Part shown: positions 30,115 to 37,599 of the stretch, one piece after another
Position numbering within the stretch: the stretch's first letter is position 1
How the letters are laid out: every line of letters begins with the position of its first letter
Origin: Mycolicibacterium sp.
GTDB taxonomy: Bacteria; Actinomycetota; Actinomycetes; Mycobacteriales; Mycobacteriaceae
Length of the DNA: 37,629 nt
Direction of reading: 5' to 3'
Assembly (NCBI RefSeq): GCF_017853185.1
Contig: NZ_JAFMJZ010000013.1
Span: forward strand, 1 to 37,629
Program-made: the position numbers and the translations under genes
Notes under the pieces: model-generated
Database searches by the model: none
What the model was told of the DNA's origin: nothing
The model's input: only the letters and a program-made list of their open reading frames with translations

Positions 30115-30954
30115 CTAAGCCGGTGTCAGGCAGGCGATCCCGCTCCATGGCTGCCGGCCGGGATTGCGCGGATCCTGCTGACGCAGCCGCACCAGCAGCC
30201 GGGTCAACGGCGGCAGCCGGTCGAATCGGAGGGCGGCCTGCGACACCGACTCGATCGAGGCGACGTTCCAGCCGAGCTCTTCGAAGTACGCCACCCCGTT
30301 GGCCGGGGCAAACGTGAACGGAGCGTTCCGCAACAGCCCACCGGTGCGGTTGTTCATCGTCTTGAGTAAGCCGATGGACGGGAAATCCAGCGTCCACCAG
30401 GCGATCTCGGGCCGGTGGAACGCCTCCGACAGTCCGGCGACGTCACTCTCGTCGAGGTACATCACCAGTCCCTCGGTGAGCACGAATGCCTTCGACGCCC
30501 CGGCGAGCGCCGTATCGAGGAACGCCGCCCGGGCGCTCGGGTCGCTGAGGTCGACGGCGGTGCGGGTCAGCCGGCAGCGCGGCGTCTCGTCGGCGAGCAG
30601 CCGGTCCTTCTCGGTCAGCAGCGGACCGAGATCGGCCTCGATCCACTGCAATTCGGCGGGCAGGTCCAGCCGGTAGGGCCGGGTGTCCAGACCGGCGGCC
30701 AGATTGAGCACCCGGTCGCAGTCCTGGCGCACCGCCTCGGCGATCAGATCGTCGATCACCTTGGTGCGGGCCACCATCCACCAGCCGTTGCGGATGCTGC
30801 GCGGGGCGGCGGCCACGATCGCGCGGCCCTGCGGACCGGCCAGCCGGTCGGCCAGCGGATCGTGGAACAGCGCGTCCGGCCGTGCCGACTCGTCGGCCCG
30901 GTACACCGCGACCCAGCGTGCGGTGTCGGAGACGTGACCGACGGGCGCGTTCAT
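30115..30954 (-). CDS. class I SAM-dependent methyltransferase (TIGR00027/LCM type)
   Basis: 279 residues. The mycobacterial LCM-like methyltransferase pattern is clear: SDTARWVAVYRADESARPDALFHDPLA, the SAM-binding LNLAAGLDTRPYRL (83-96) and LTEGLVMYLDESDV. The family has many paralogues in mycobacteria, some linked to polyketide or lipid methylation; the substrate is unknown. ATG 30954 overlaps the K+ channel stop (ATGA), so the gene is translated with the channel. The much longer open frame upstream is the antisense-like reading of the channel gene and is not real. Confidence 0.9.
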   Translation of the reverse strand: MNAPVGHVSDTARWVAVYRADESARPDALFHDPLADRLAGPQGRAIVAAAPRSIRNGWWMVARTKVIDDLIAEAVRQDCDRVLNLAAGLDTRPYRLDLPAELQWIEADLGPLLTEKDRLLADETPRCRLTRTAVDLSDPSARAAFLDTALAGASKAFVLTEGLVMYLDESDVAGLSEAFHRPEIAWWTLDFPSIGLLKTMNNRTGGLLRNAPFTFAPANGVAYFEELGWNVASIESVSQAALRFDRLPPLTRLLVRLRQQDPRNPGRQPWSGIACLTPA

Positions 30955-31688
30955 GTCGGCTGTCCGTTGTCCCGATGCATCACCATCGCCTCCAGGCGGA
31001 GGATCTCGGACTTCAGAAGCTCGATGTGTTCGGCGGTGGCGGCCTCCTTGACGTCTTCTTCGTAGGCCAGTTCCCGCACGATCCAGGTGGCCACGGTCGC
31101 GGTGACCACACCGATGAGGCTGATGCCGCCGATCATCAGCAGCGAGGCGATGATTCGGCCGGTCGAGGTGACCGGGACGAAGTCGCCGTAGCCGACCGTG
31201 CTCAGCGTGGTGATCGCCCACCACACCGCGTCGCCGAAATTGGTGATCTGGGCGCCCGGCGCGTAGCGCTCGGCTTTCAGTTCGGCCAACGCTGCGACGT
31301 AGGCGAGCAGCAGCGCGCCGAAGGCGGTGAAGGCGATCACCCGGCCGCGGATCGCATCGCCGAAGGCGCGCTGCAGGATTCGCACCAGTGCGACCAGTCG
31401 CAGGAAGCGCAACGGTTGCAGGAAGGGCAGTGTCACCACCGCAAGATCCAGCGGATGGCGGATGAACCACTGAAAGCGTTTCTCCGCCAGGTAAAGCCGC
31501 ACCAGGTAGTCCAGAACGAAGGGCAGATACAGCAGCGTCAGCGCCCAGGACACCACCGTCAGCGTGCGGCCCTGCGGCTCGGCGAGCACCTCGACGGTGT
31601 AGAGAACCAGGAACACCGCGGCGCAGCCGGCCAGCGCCCACTCGGCCTTGCTCTCCCAGCGCTGAAGTCGCGTCTGAAGCATCGTCAT
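30951..31688 (-). CDS. voltage-gated-type potassium channel
   Basis: 245 residues with six membrane segments: S1 (16-33), S2 (43-65), S3 (79-91), a short S4-like helix with regular Arg (PLRFLRLVALVRILQRAFG, 92-110), S5 (116-134), the selectivity filter TVGYGD (164-169) and S6 (177-205). A C-terminal coiled-coil (206-240) probably tetramerises. The filter is canonical for K+. A GGAGGGGG ribosome site precedes ATG 31688; a second ATG at 31682 is possible. It is the first gene of a pair with the methyltransferase. Confidence 0.9.
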   Translation of the reverse strand: MTMLQTRLQRWESKAEWALAGCAAVFLVLYTVEVLAEPQGRTLTVVSWALTLLYLPFVLDYLVRLYLAEKRFQWFIRHPLDLAVVTLPFLQPLRFLRLVALVRILQRAFGDAIRGRVIAFTAFGALLLAYVAALAELKAERYAPGAQITNFGDAVWWAITTLSTVGYGDFVPVTSTGRIIASLLMIGGISLIGVVTATVATWIVRELAYEEDVKEAATAEHIELLKSEILRLEAMVMHRDNGQPT

Positions 31689-31879
31689 GACCCCCTCCGA
31701 GCCGTCGCCGGACCCTATCGCACCCTGGCATAACCGCAGATCACATGGTAGAATTAGACTATTCAAGCGGCTCTGGGAGGGGCCGCGCATTGCAGCCGGG
31801 GGGCTCATTTCTCACCATCAGGTGGCTTCACGCCGCCTTGATTCGTGGTGCCTTCCGGATGCCCGACGAAAGGGTGTCC

Positions 31880-32524
31880 ATGACCGATTCCAACAAGACT
31901 CTGATCGCGGCTCTGCTCGACCGTTCCGGCTCGATGGCGAGACTCAAGGAGGCTACCGAGGACGGCTGGCGTGAGCTCGTCAACGAGCAGCGCGGCGAAC
32001 CCGGGCAGTGCGAGGTGACGCTGGCCCAGTTCGACACCGAGTACGAGGTGCTCTACCCGCCGACCGACATCGCCGCGGTGCCGGAGTTCGTCGTCGACCC
32101 GCGCGGACGCACTGCGCTCCGTGATGCCTCCGGCCGTTTCATCACCGAAGTGGGGGAGCAGCTCGCCGCACTGCCCGAGGACCAGCGCCCGGGCAAGGTC
32201 ATCTGCCTGATCATGACCGATGGTCACGAGAATGCCAGCGAGAAGTGGACCTGGGAAGCCGTCAAGGCGCTGATCACCCAGCAGCGGGAGGTCTACGGCT
32301 GGGAGTTCATCTTCCTCGGCGCGAACATCGACGCCGTCGAGGTCGGCCGGCGGATGGGCGTGCACGCCGACGATGCGCTCACCGTCTCCGGAGTCTCCTA
32401 CGAGGGCAACCGGGCGGCCTACCGGGTGACGTCGGAGAAGATGAAGTACGCGCGGGCGAGCCGGAAGTACGAGTTCACCGACGCGGATCGTGACGCGGCG
32501 ATGGGCAATCCGCCTCAGCAGTAA
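31880..32524 (+). CDS. von Willebrand factor A-domain protein
   Basis: 214 residues, one VWA domain with a complete MIDAS metal site: DRSGSM (Asp14, Ser16, Ser18), Thr78 in RTAL and Asp114 in MTDGHEN. No signal peptide, so it is cytoplasmic. The tail (EKMKYARASRKYEFTDADR) is charged and helical. VWA proteins bind a partner through Mg2+; some work with MoxR ATPases or in stress (TerY-like) systems, but neither is adjacent. ATG 31880 has an AAAGGG ribosome site; an in-frame ATG at 31859 is possible. TAGAAT and TAGACT boxes lie 31752-31768. Confidence 0.85.
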   Translation: MTDSNKTLIAALLDRSGSMARLKEATEDGWRELVNEQRGEPGQCEVTLAQFDTEYEVLYPPTDIAAVPEFVVDPRGRTALRDASGRFITEVGEQLAALPEDQRPGKVICLIMTDGHENASEKWTWEAVKALITQQREVYGWEFIFLGANIDAVEVGRRMGVHADDALTVSGVSYEGNRAAYRVTSEKMKYARASRKYEFTDADRDAAMGNPPQQ

Positions 32525-32568
32525 GCCGGCGGTGCACGACGCCGGCGGTGTCAGGGCAGACTGGCGGG

Positions 32569-33633
32569 GTGAATCCAAGCCCCGCCGACCTGCGCCGCTG
32601 GCGTCGGCATCTGGCCAACGAGCGCGCCGAGGCCGCGGTGTACCGGGATCTTGCGCAACGTCACGACGGCGAGGAACGCGAGATCCTGGCGGCGATCGCC
32701 GCCGCCGAGGAACGACACGAACAACACTGGCTGAATCTGCTCGGCGATCAGGTCGGCACGCCGATGCGGGCCGACTTCGGCACCCGCACACTGGCTTTCC
32801 TGGCCCGGCATTTCGGGTCGGTGTTCGTCCTGGCCCTGGTGCAGCGCTTCGAGGCGCGCGCCGCCTACGAGTCCGACGCCGACGCCACCCCGACGATGGT
32901 GGCCGATGAGCAGATCCACGAAGAGGTGATCCGGGCGCTGGCCGGCCGCGGCCGCGACCGGCTCTCCGGCACCTTCCGTGCGGCGGTGTTCGGCGCCAAC
33001 GACGGACTCGTCAGCAACCTGGCGCTGATCCTCGGCGTCAGCGCCACCGGGGTGGCCAGCCACACCGTGCTGGTGACCGGGCTGGCCGGGCTGCTGGCCG
33101 GAGCGCTGTCGATGGGCGCGGGGGAGTACGTGTCGGTGAGCTCGCAGCGTGAACTTCTGGAGGCCTCGGCGCCGAGCCCGAACGTCGCCACCGCGTTGAC
33201 CCAACTCGACGTCGACGCCAACGAACTCGAACTGGTCTACCGCGCCCGCGGCATGAGCGCCGAGGAGGCCGCCGGCCACGCCGCCGAGGTGCTGCGCGTC
33301 GAAAGCGACGTCGAACATCAGACGCCCGGCGAGGACGGCGACCGGCACGAGGCCATCGGCACCGGCCTGGGTGCGGCGGTGTCGAGTTTCCTGTTCTTCG
33401 CCACCGGCGCACTGATCCCGGTGCTGCCCTACCTGTTCGGGCTCAGCGGTGCCGCCGCGGTGGTGACCGCCGCGGTACTGGTGGGCATCACACTGTTGGG
33501 CACGGGCGTCGTCGTCGGTCTGCTCTCCGGTGCGCCGCCGCTGCGAAGGGCGTTGCGCCAGTTGATGATCGGCTACGGCGCGGCCGGGATCACCTGGGTC
33601 CTCGGTCTGCTCGTCGGCGGCGGAGTGGGCTGA
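32569..33633 (+). CDS. ferritin-like domain fused to VIT1/CCC1 iron-manganese transporter (MbfA type)
   Basis: 354 residues. N-terminal four-helix ferritin-like domain (10-125) with di-iron ligand candidates Glu18/Glu21, Glu47-x-x-His50, Glu95 and Glu114-x-x-His117. The VIT1/CCC1 part follows (136-354), starting FGANDGLVSNLALILGV, with GALSMGAGEYVSVSSQ and four to five membrane helices. Proteins of this fusion type (membrane-bound ferritin MbfA of rhizobia) export iron and protect against iron and peroxide stress. GTG 32569 is my start; an in-frame GTG at 32548 would add seven residues. The start is the least certain point. Confidence 0.88.
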   Translation: MNPSPADLRRWRRHLANERAEAAVYRDLAQRHDGEEREILAAIAAAEERHEQHWLNLLGDQVGTPMRADFGTRTLAFLARHFGSVFVLALVQRFEARAAYESDADATPTMVADEQIHEEVIRALAGRGRDRLSGTFRAAVFGANDGLVSNLALILGVSATGVASHTVLVTGLAGLLAGALSMGAGEYVSVSSQRELLEASAPSPNVATALTQLDVDANELELVYRARGMSAEEAAGHAAEVLRVESDVEHQTPGEDGDRHEAIGTGLGAAVSSFLFFATGALIPVLPYLFGLSGAAAVVTAAVLVGITLLGTGVVVGLLSGAPPLRRALRQLMIGYGAAGITWVLGLLVGGGVG

Positions 33634-33637
33634 CGCC

Positions 33638-34864
33638 TCAGCCGATCAACTCAACGACGATGGTCCCGGCGCACAGCGCGACGCCGAGATAGGGGACCAC
33701 GCTCGGGACCACGACATAGCCCTGATGAACTTCGCCGCGTCGCTTGATGACGATCAGGGACGCGTTCACCAAGGTGAAGACGCTCAGGATGAGCAAGCTG
33801 GTGACCTGCGCCAGTGACACCAGCGGCAGTAGCAGGGTGGCCGCGATCATGGCGCACAGCACCAGCAGTGTCGCTCGCACCGGAGTCTGATAACCGCCGT
33901 GAACGGTGGCGAGCGTCCGGGTGATCCAGCCTTCGCGGGCGAGTCCGTAGAGGATCCGGGAGCCCATGATGATCTGGACGATGACTCCGTTGACCGCGGC
34001 CACCATGCCGATGACGCTGAGCACCAGGACGCTTCCGTTGCCACTGCGTTCTATGACCAGAGCCAATGGGGCACTGCTGGAGGACAGTTCGGCCGGCGCG
34101 ACGAGCGTGGTCGAGACCGAGACGACGAGCAGATACAACACCGCCGACAGCACCAGGGACAACAGAATCGCCAGCGGCATCGTTCTGCTGGGGTTCTTGG
34201 CCTCCTCGGCGACGTTGACCATGTCTTCGAAGCCGATATAGGCGTAGAACGCCAGGAACGCGCCCGCGAACACGCCGCTGATGCCGACGGCGGGATCGAC
34301 GGTGACCATCCCCGCGATGTCCATCCGGGCGAAGGCGCTACGGCCGAACCAGACGACCAGTGCCAAACCCAATATCTCGAGGCCGGTGAAAAGCGCTGCG
34401 GTCTTGGCTGATTCGCTCATGCCCTTGATCGCCAGCGCCCCGATCGCGACGAGCAGACCGACACTGGCCACACCGGTCGGAACGGTGAGGAACGAGTTGA
34501 GATAGCCGGCGAATCCCTGCGCCAGCGCGGCGGCGGAGGCCACCCCGCCGACGACCATGGCCAGGCCGATCGCCACCGACAGCCAGCGCTTGCCGAAGGC
34601 CTTGTGCAGGTAGACCGAAACGCTGGCGCTCACCGGATAGCGCCCGGACAGTTCCATGTAGGACAGTGCGGTGACGCCGGCCGTCACCATCGCGATGATG
34701 AACGACAGTGTGGTGCTGGAGCCGGCCAGTCCCGCGACCTTACCGATCAGGACGTAGATGCCGGCGCCGACGATGTTGCCCAGACCGTAGAGGGTGAGCA
34801 AGGGCAAGCCGAGGGAGCGGCGCAGTCCGGCGCCCTCAACCCATGGAACAGCCCGACCGCCCAC
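33638..34864 (-). CDS. APC-family amino acid permease
   Basis: 408 residues if read from GTG 34864. The APC signature GLGNIVGAGIYVLIG opens TM1, and FLAFYAYIGFEDMVNVAEEAKNPSRTMP is the classic TM6/loop element; about 11-12 membrane helices end at the C-terminus without an extra domain. Substrate is probably an amino acid or amine (the family's range). The in-frame reading goes on to 34993, but upstream sequence reads as another membrane protein in a different frame, so I choose the GTG nearest TM1. The start remains uncertain. Confidence 0.87.
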   Translation of the reverse strand: MGGRAVPWVEGAGLRRSLGLPLLTLYGLGNIVGAGIYVLIGKVAGLAGSSTTLSFIIAMVTAGVTALSYMELSGRYPVSASVSVYLHKAFGKRWLSVAIGLAMVVGGVASAAALAQGFAGYLNSFLTVPTGVASVGLLVAIGALAIKGMSESAKTAALFTGLEILGLALVVWFGRSAFARMDIAGMVTVDPAVGISGVFAGAFLAFYAYIGFEDMVNVAEEAKNPSRTMPLAILLSLVLSAVLYLLVVSVSTTLVAPAELSSSSAPLALVIERSGNGSVLVLSVIGMVAAVNGVIVQIIMGSRILYGLAREGWITRTLATVHGGYQTPVRATLLVLCAMIAATLLLPLVSLAQVTSLLILSVFTLVNASLIVIKRRGEVHQGYVVVPSVVPYLGVALCAGTIVVELIG

Positions 34865-35103
34865 CCGGCGAGGAACGGCACCCCGAGGAATCCGAGGAAT
34901 CCCAGCCAGGCCAACCGGGCGAACGCGGGCCGCTGGTGGTTCCACAGGCTGAACGCCCCGAAAGCACCACAGGCGCCCGCGCCGGCGATCCACAGACCCG
35001 TCAGGCCGAGCAGGCCGAGCAGGCCGGCCTTACGGATCGACGCGCCCGGACGGGTCGGGTCAGCGGGCCACCGGAATCCGGTCAGCCCGAGGAACCCGAT
35101 CAA
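34747..35103 (-). CDS. small membrane protein overlapping the permease gene
   Basis: 118 residues from a TTG. Up to about residue 87 it is a coherent hydrophobic protein with three helices (GLLGLLGLTGLWIAGAGACGAFGAF; LAWLGFLGFLGVPFLAGWAVGLF) and proper mycobacterial codon use. The last ~30 residues, after GLFHG, are a junk-like Cys/Ser/Pro tail inside the permease gene in another frame. A lost stop codon or frameshift near 34830-34850 is likely. There is no good ribosome site; it follows the ferredoxin stop by about 20 bases. Confidence 0.5.
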   Translation of the reverse strand: MIGFLGLTGFRWPADPTRPGASIRKAGLLGLLGLTGLWIAGAGACGAFGAFSLWNHQRPAFARLAWLGFLGFLGVPFLAGWAVGLFHGLRAPDCAAPSACPCSPSTVWATSSAPASTS

Positions 35104-35123
35104 TCCCAGCAGGCCGATCAGCG

Positions 35124-35315
35124 TTATTCCTCGATGCTCAACGCTTGAGTCGGGCAGTTCTCGCAGGCCTGCTCGAGGTCGCGGCGGCGTTCGGCCGGGA
35201 TGTCCTCTATGAGAATGTGCAACGCCCCGTCAGGCCCGATCTCGAAGATGTCCGGGGCGGTGGCCTCGCACAGCCCGATCGAGGAGCACTTGGACTTGTC
35301 GACGACGATCTTCAT
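35124..35315 (-). CDS. [3Fe-4S] ferredoxin
   Basis: 63 residues. MKIVVDKSKCSSIGLCEATAPDIF with Cys10 and Cys16, and the distal CENCP (Cys51, Cys54) give the P450-type ferredoxin pattern, in which one position of a [4Fe-4S] set is not a Cys, so a [3Fe-4S] cluster is likely. Its start overlaps the P450 stop by four bases (ATGA), so it is almost certainly this P450's electron donor. A ferredoxin reductase is not in the window. Confidence 0.93.
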   Translation of the reverse strand: MKIVVDKSKCSSIGLCEATAPDIFEIGPDGALHILIEDIPAERRRDLEQACENCPTQALSIEE

Positions 35316-36616
35316 CGCTTTACCCCGGTGGACTTCTCCGGGGTGAACTCTGCCTTCATGGACACCACGGTATGGAAGAAGTTGCCGGTGCCCAACTCCG
35401 GCTCACCGACCACGCGGATGTCGGGCAGTCGGGTGAGCAGTTCACGGAACGTCGCGGTGATCTGACGCCGGGCCAATTGCGCGCCCAGGCAGTGGTGGAT
35501 GCCGCCGCCGCCGAAGGCGACATGCTTGTTCGGCGAGCGCGACAGGTTCAGTTGCTCAGGGTGGTCGAACACCTCGGTGTCCATGTTGGCCGAGGAGTAG
35601 AACATGATCACCTTGTCGCCCTCGGTGATGTGGTGGCCGCCCAGTTCGGTGTCGTGGGCGGCGGTGCGGCGGAACGTCATGATGGGCGTGGCCCAGCGGA
35701 TGATCTCCTCGACCGCCAAGGGCAGCCGGCCGTCGAGGTCCTCCATCAGCCAGGCGCGCTGTTCGGGGAAGTCGGACAGCGCCTTCATACCGTGGCTGAT
35801 GGACTGCCGGGTGGTGTCGTTGCCGGCGATGATCAGCAGCGCGAAGATCGACGAGATGTCCTCGTCGGTGAACCGCTCGCCGTCGACCTCGGCTTGGACC
35901 AGCGCGGTCATCAGGTCGTTCTCGGGCTTGCTGCGCCGGGCGGCGATGAGCTCATGGGCGATGCCGTGCACCGTCACGATGGTCTGGGCCAGCCGGGCCA
36001 GCGGGTCGGCGCCCTGGAGCAGCCGGGGGTCGCGCCAGCCGTCGGCGAACTGCGACTCGTAGGCCACGGTGCGGCGATGCTCCTCGGGGATGCCCACCAT
36101 GTCGCAGATGTTGTTCATCGGAACCAGGGAGGCGACCTCGGTGACGAAGTCGATCTCGCCCCGGCCGGCCCCCTTTTCTATGGCGGCGTCGACGATCGTT
36201 CGGGAGTTGGCGACGATGTGATCGTCGATGCGGGCCAGCTGCTTGGGGGTGAAGGCGGCCGCCATCAGGCGGCGGATCTTGGTGTGCCGCGGCGGGTCCA
36301 TCGCGATGAAACCCTGTGCGGCATCGAGCAGTTCGGGCGGAATCGACTCGAACGTGATGCCCTTGCCGGAGAGGAAGTCGCCGGGACGGCGGGTGACCTC
36401 GACGAGGTCGGCGTGCCGGACCACGGCCCAGAAGCCCTCATCGTTGGGGTCCTCGAACATCCCGTTCTGCACCGGCCGGTGCCAGGAGATGGGCCGGTTG
36501 GCCCGCAGTTCGGCGAACACCTTCTCGCGATCCTTGGCGGTGGCCGCCCAGAACTCCGACGACGACAGGTCGGCGGGATCGTAGGGGCGTTCGGCGCGGG
36601 TCATGGCTGCGGTCAT
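35312..36616 (-). CDS. cytochrome P450 monooxygenase
   Basis: 434 residues from ATG 36616. I-helix AGNDTT (264-269) is the O2/proton motif, ExxR is at 304-307 (EEIIR) and the haem loop FGGGGIHHCLG (368-378) has ligand Cys376. The FIAMDPPRHTKIRRLM stretch (B'/C region) is typical of mycobacterial CYPs close to those acting on sterols, terpenes or fatty acids. I do not assign a CYP number. ATG 36616 is preceded by a 6-base spacing from a GATGCT -10 and a perfect TTGACA -35 (36651-36646, minus), so a leaderless start is likely; ATG 36604 is an alternative. Confidence 0.93.
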   Translation of the reverse strand: MTAAMTRAERPYDPADLSSSEFWAATAKDREKVFAELRANRPISWHRPVQNGMFEDPNDEGFWAVVRHADLVEVTRRPGDFLSGKGITFESIPPELLDAAQGFIAMDPPRHTKIRRLMAAAFTPKQLARIDDHIVANSRTIVDAAIEKGAGRGEIDFVTEVASLVPMNNICDMVGIPEEHRRTVAYESQFADGWRDPRLLQGADPLARLAQTIVTVHGIAHELIAARRSKPENDLMTALVQAEVDGERFTDEDISSIFALLIIAGNDTTRQSISHGMKALSDFPEQRAWLMEDLDGRLPLAVEEIIRWATPIMTFRRTAAHDTELGGHHITEGDKVIMFYSSANMDTEVFDHPEQLNLSRSPNKHVAFGGGGIHHCLGAQLARRQITATFRELLTRLPDIRVVGEPELGTGNFFHTVVSMKAEFTPEKSTGVKR

Positions 36617-36622
36617 GAATCG

Positions 36623-36651
36623 AGCATCCGACAAAAATTAAAAAGTGTCAA
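36623..36651 (-). promoter_or_regulatory. P450-ferredoxin promoter
   Basis: On the minus strand a perfect TTGACA (36651-36646) is followed after 17 bases by GATGCT (36628-36623), which ends 6 bases before ATG 36616. The CCGACAAAA arm (36628-36636) of the regulator repeat lies inside this promoter. Confidence 0.55.
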
Positions 36652-36657
36652 GCAAAT

Positions 36658-36681
36658 CCGACATCCGGTTACTTTTGTCGG
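36658..36681. promoter_or_regulatory. candidate TetR operator between P450 and regulator genes
   Basis: CCGACA - 12 bases - TGTCGG (36658-36663, 36676-36681) is a 24-bp palindromic site; a third CCGACAAAA half-site lies at 36628-36636. The three half-sites span both divergent promoters, the layout expected for a TetR repressor controlling its neighbour and itself. Confidence 0.55.
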
Positions 36682-36701
36682 CTTCGGCTAGACTGCCCGC
36701 C

Positions 36702-37322
36702 ATGGCCGTCGCCGATCTCCACGCCGAAACCCGTGCTTACGGGCGTACCCGGCTGCGGGAACTGGCACTGGACGCCGCCCGCGAGGTGGTCCTGGACAAG
36801 GGCTGGTCCGCGGTCCGGATGGGTGCGATCGCCTCGGCGGTCGGCATCAGCCGGCAGAGTCTGCACGCCGAGTTCGGCACCAAGGACGACCTCGGGCACG
36901 CGCTCGTGACGCGTGAGACCACGGAGTTCTTCGCGGTGGTGGCGGCCCGGCTGGCCGAGCATCCCGGCGACCTCGGCGGCGCGGTGTTCGCCGCGGCGCA
37001 CTACATGCTGACCGCCGCGCGGGAGAACCCGCTGTTGCAGACGATCCTCACCCGCGCCGCCGGCAGCGACGGCGACGTGTCCCTGCTCTCAGTGCTCACC
37101 ATCCAGGGTGAACCGATCATCGGCAGTGCCGTCGGACTGGTCGGCGACTGGGTCCGGCAGCAGTGGCCGGCGGCGGATCCCGATGATGTCCGCGTGATGG
37201 TGGAAACCATTGTGCGCCTTGCCCAGAGCCACATCCTGACCCCGACCGTGTCGGCGTCGGAGATCGCCGCCGATCTGGCGCTGGTGGCCTGCCGCGTGAT
37301 GCGGCTGCCCGATCCGGCGTGA
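36702..37322 (+). CDS. TetR-family transcriptional regulator
   Basis: 206 residues. The N-terminal helix-turn-helix (about 20-63) has AVRMGAIASAVGISRQSLHAEFGTKDDL, the standard TetR recognition helix; the remainder is the ligand-binding helical domain. TAGACT (36689-36694) ends 7 bases before ATG 36702, so the mRNA is probably leaderless. It is divergent from the P450, with a shared palindromic element (36628-36681), so it most likely represses the P450-ferredoxin operon and responds to that enzyme's substrate. Confidence 0.92.
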   Translation: MAVADLHAETRAYGRTRLRELALDAAREVVLDKGWSAVRMGAIASAVGISRQSLHAEFGTKDDLGHALVTRETTEFFAVVAARLAEHPGDLGGAVFAAAHYMLTAARENPLLQTILTRAAGSDGDVSLLSVLTIQGEPIIGSAVGLVGDWVRQQWPAADPDDVRVMVETIVRLAQSHILTPTVSASEIAADLALVACRVMRLPDPA

Positions 37323-37330
37323 AGCCATTG

Positions 37331-37353
37331 CTGTCGGTGGCCCGTTCTACCGT
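37331..37353 (+). promoter_or_regulatory. PafBC-type (RecA-independent DNA-damage) promoter
   Basis: CTGTCGGTG - 8 bases - TACCGT matches the TTGTCRGTG-N8-TAnnnT consensus except for the first T. The -10 ends 6 bases before ATG 37360, so the promoter predicts a leaderless transcript of the small secreted protein. Confidence 0.7.
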
Positions 37354-37359
37354 CGGGTC

Positions 37360-37599
37360 ATGATCTTTCGACTCGTCATCGCAATCGCTGCCACGGCCGG
37401 GGCCTTGCTGGCCGCACCGCCCGCGTCGGCGGACAAACCCTGCGTCGGGGTGCTCAATCAGAGCGGCTGCCAACCGGCGCCGTGGAACGGTCAGCTGATG
37501 CAGACCTGGAACACCCCGGGCTACTACGGCGGCTGGACCAACGGCCCGGTGATGTGCGACCCGTTCACCACCCAGTGCCGGGGCTTCGCGCAGCCCTGA
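37360..37599 (+). CDS. small secreted protein, 79 aa, unknown
   Basis: Signal peptide 1-24 (cut after ASA) leaves a 55-residue mature protein rich in Trp, Tyr, Gly and Pro (WNGQLMQTWNTPGYYGGW) with four cysteines (KPCVG, SGCQP, VMCDP, TQCRG), consistent with two disulfides. Mycobacteria have several short exported proteins of this style without known function. It starts 37 bases after the TetR stop, but with its own promoter (37331-37353). I assign no function. Confidence 0.75.
   Translation: MIFRLVIAIAATAGALLAAPPASADKPCVGVLNQSGCQPAPWNGQLMQTWNTPGYYGGWTNGPVMCDPFTTQCRGFAQP

Noticed and set aside
30954..31731. N-terminal extension joined to the methyltransferase frame
   Set aside because: It is the K+ channel coding DNA read in another frame; the coupling ATGA and family start fix the methyltransferase at 30954.
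36675..36694. TTGTCGG upstream of tetR as a further damage promoter
   Set aside because: Only 9 bases separate TTGTC and TAGACT where the consensus needs 12, so it fits a TetR operator better.
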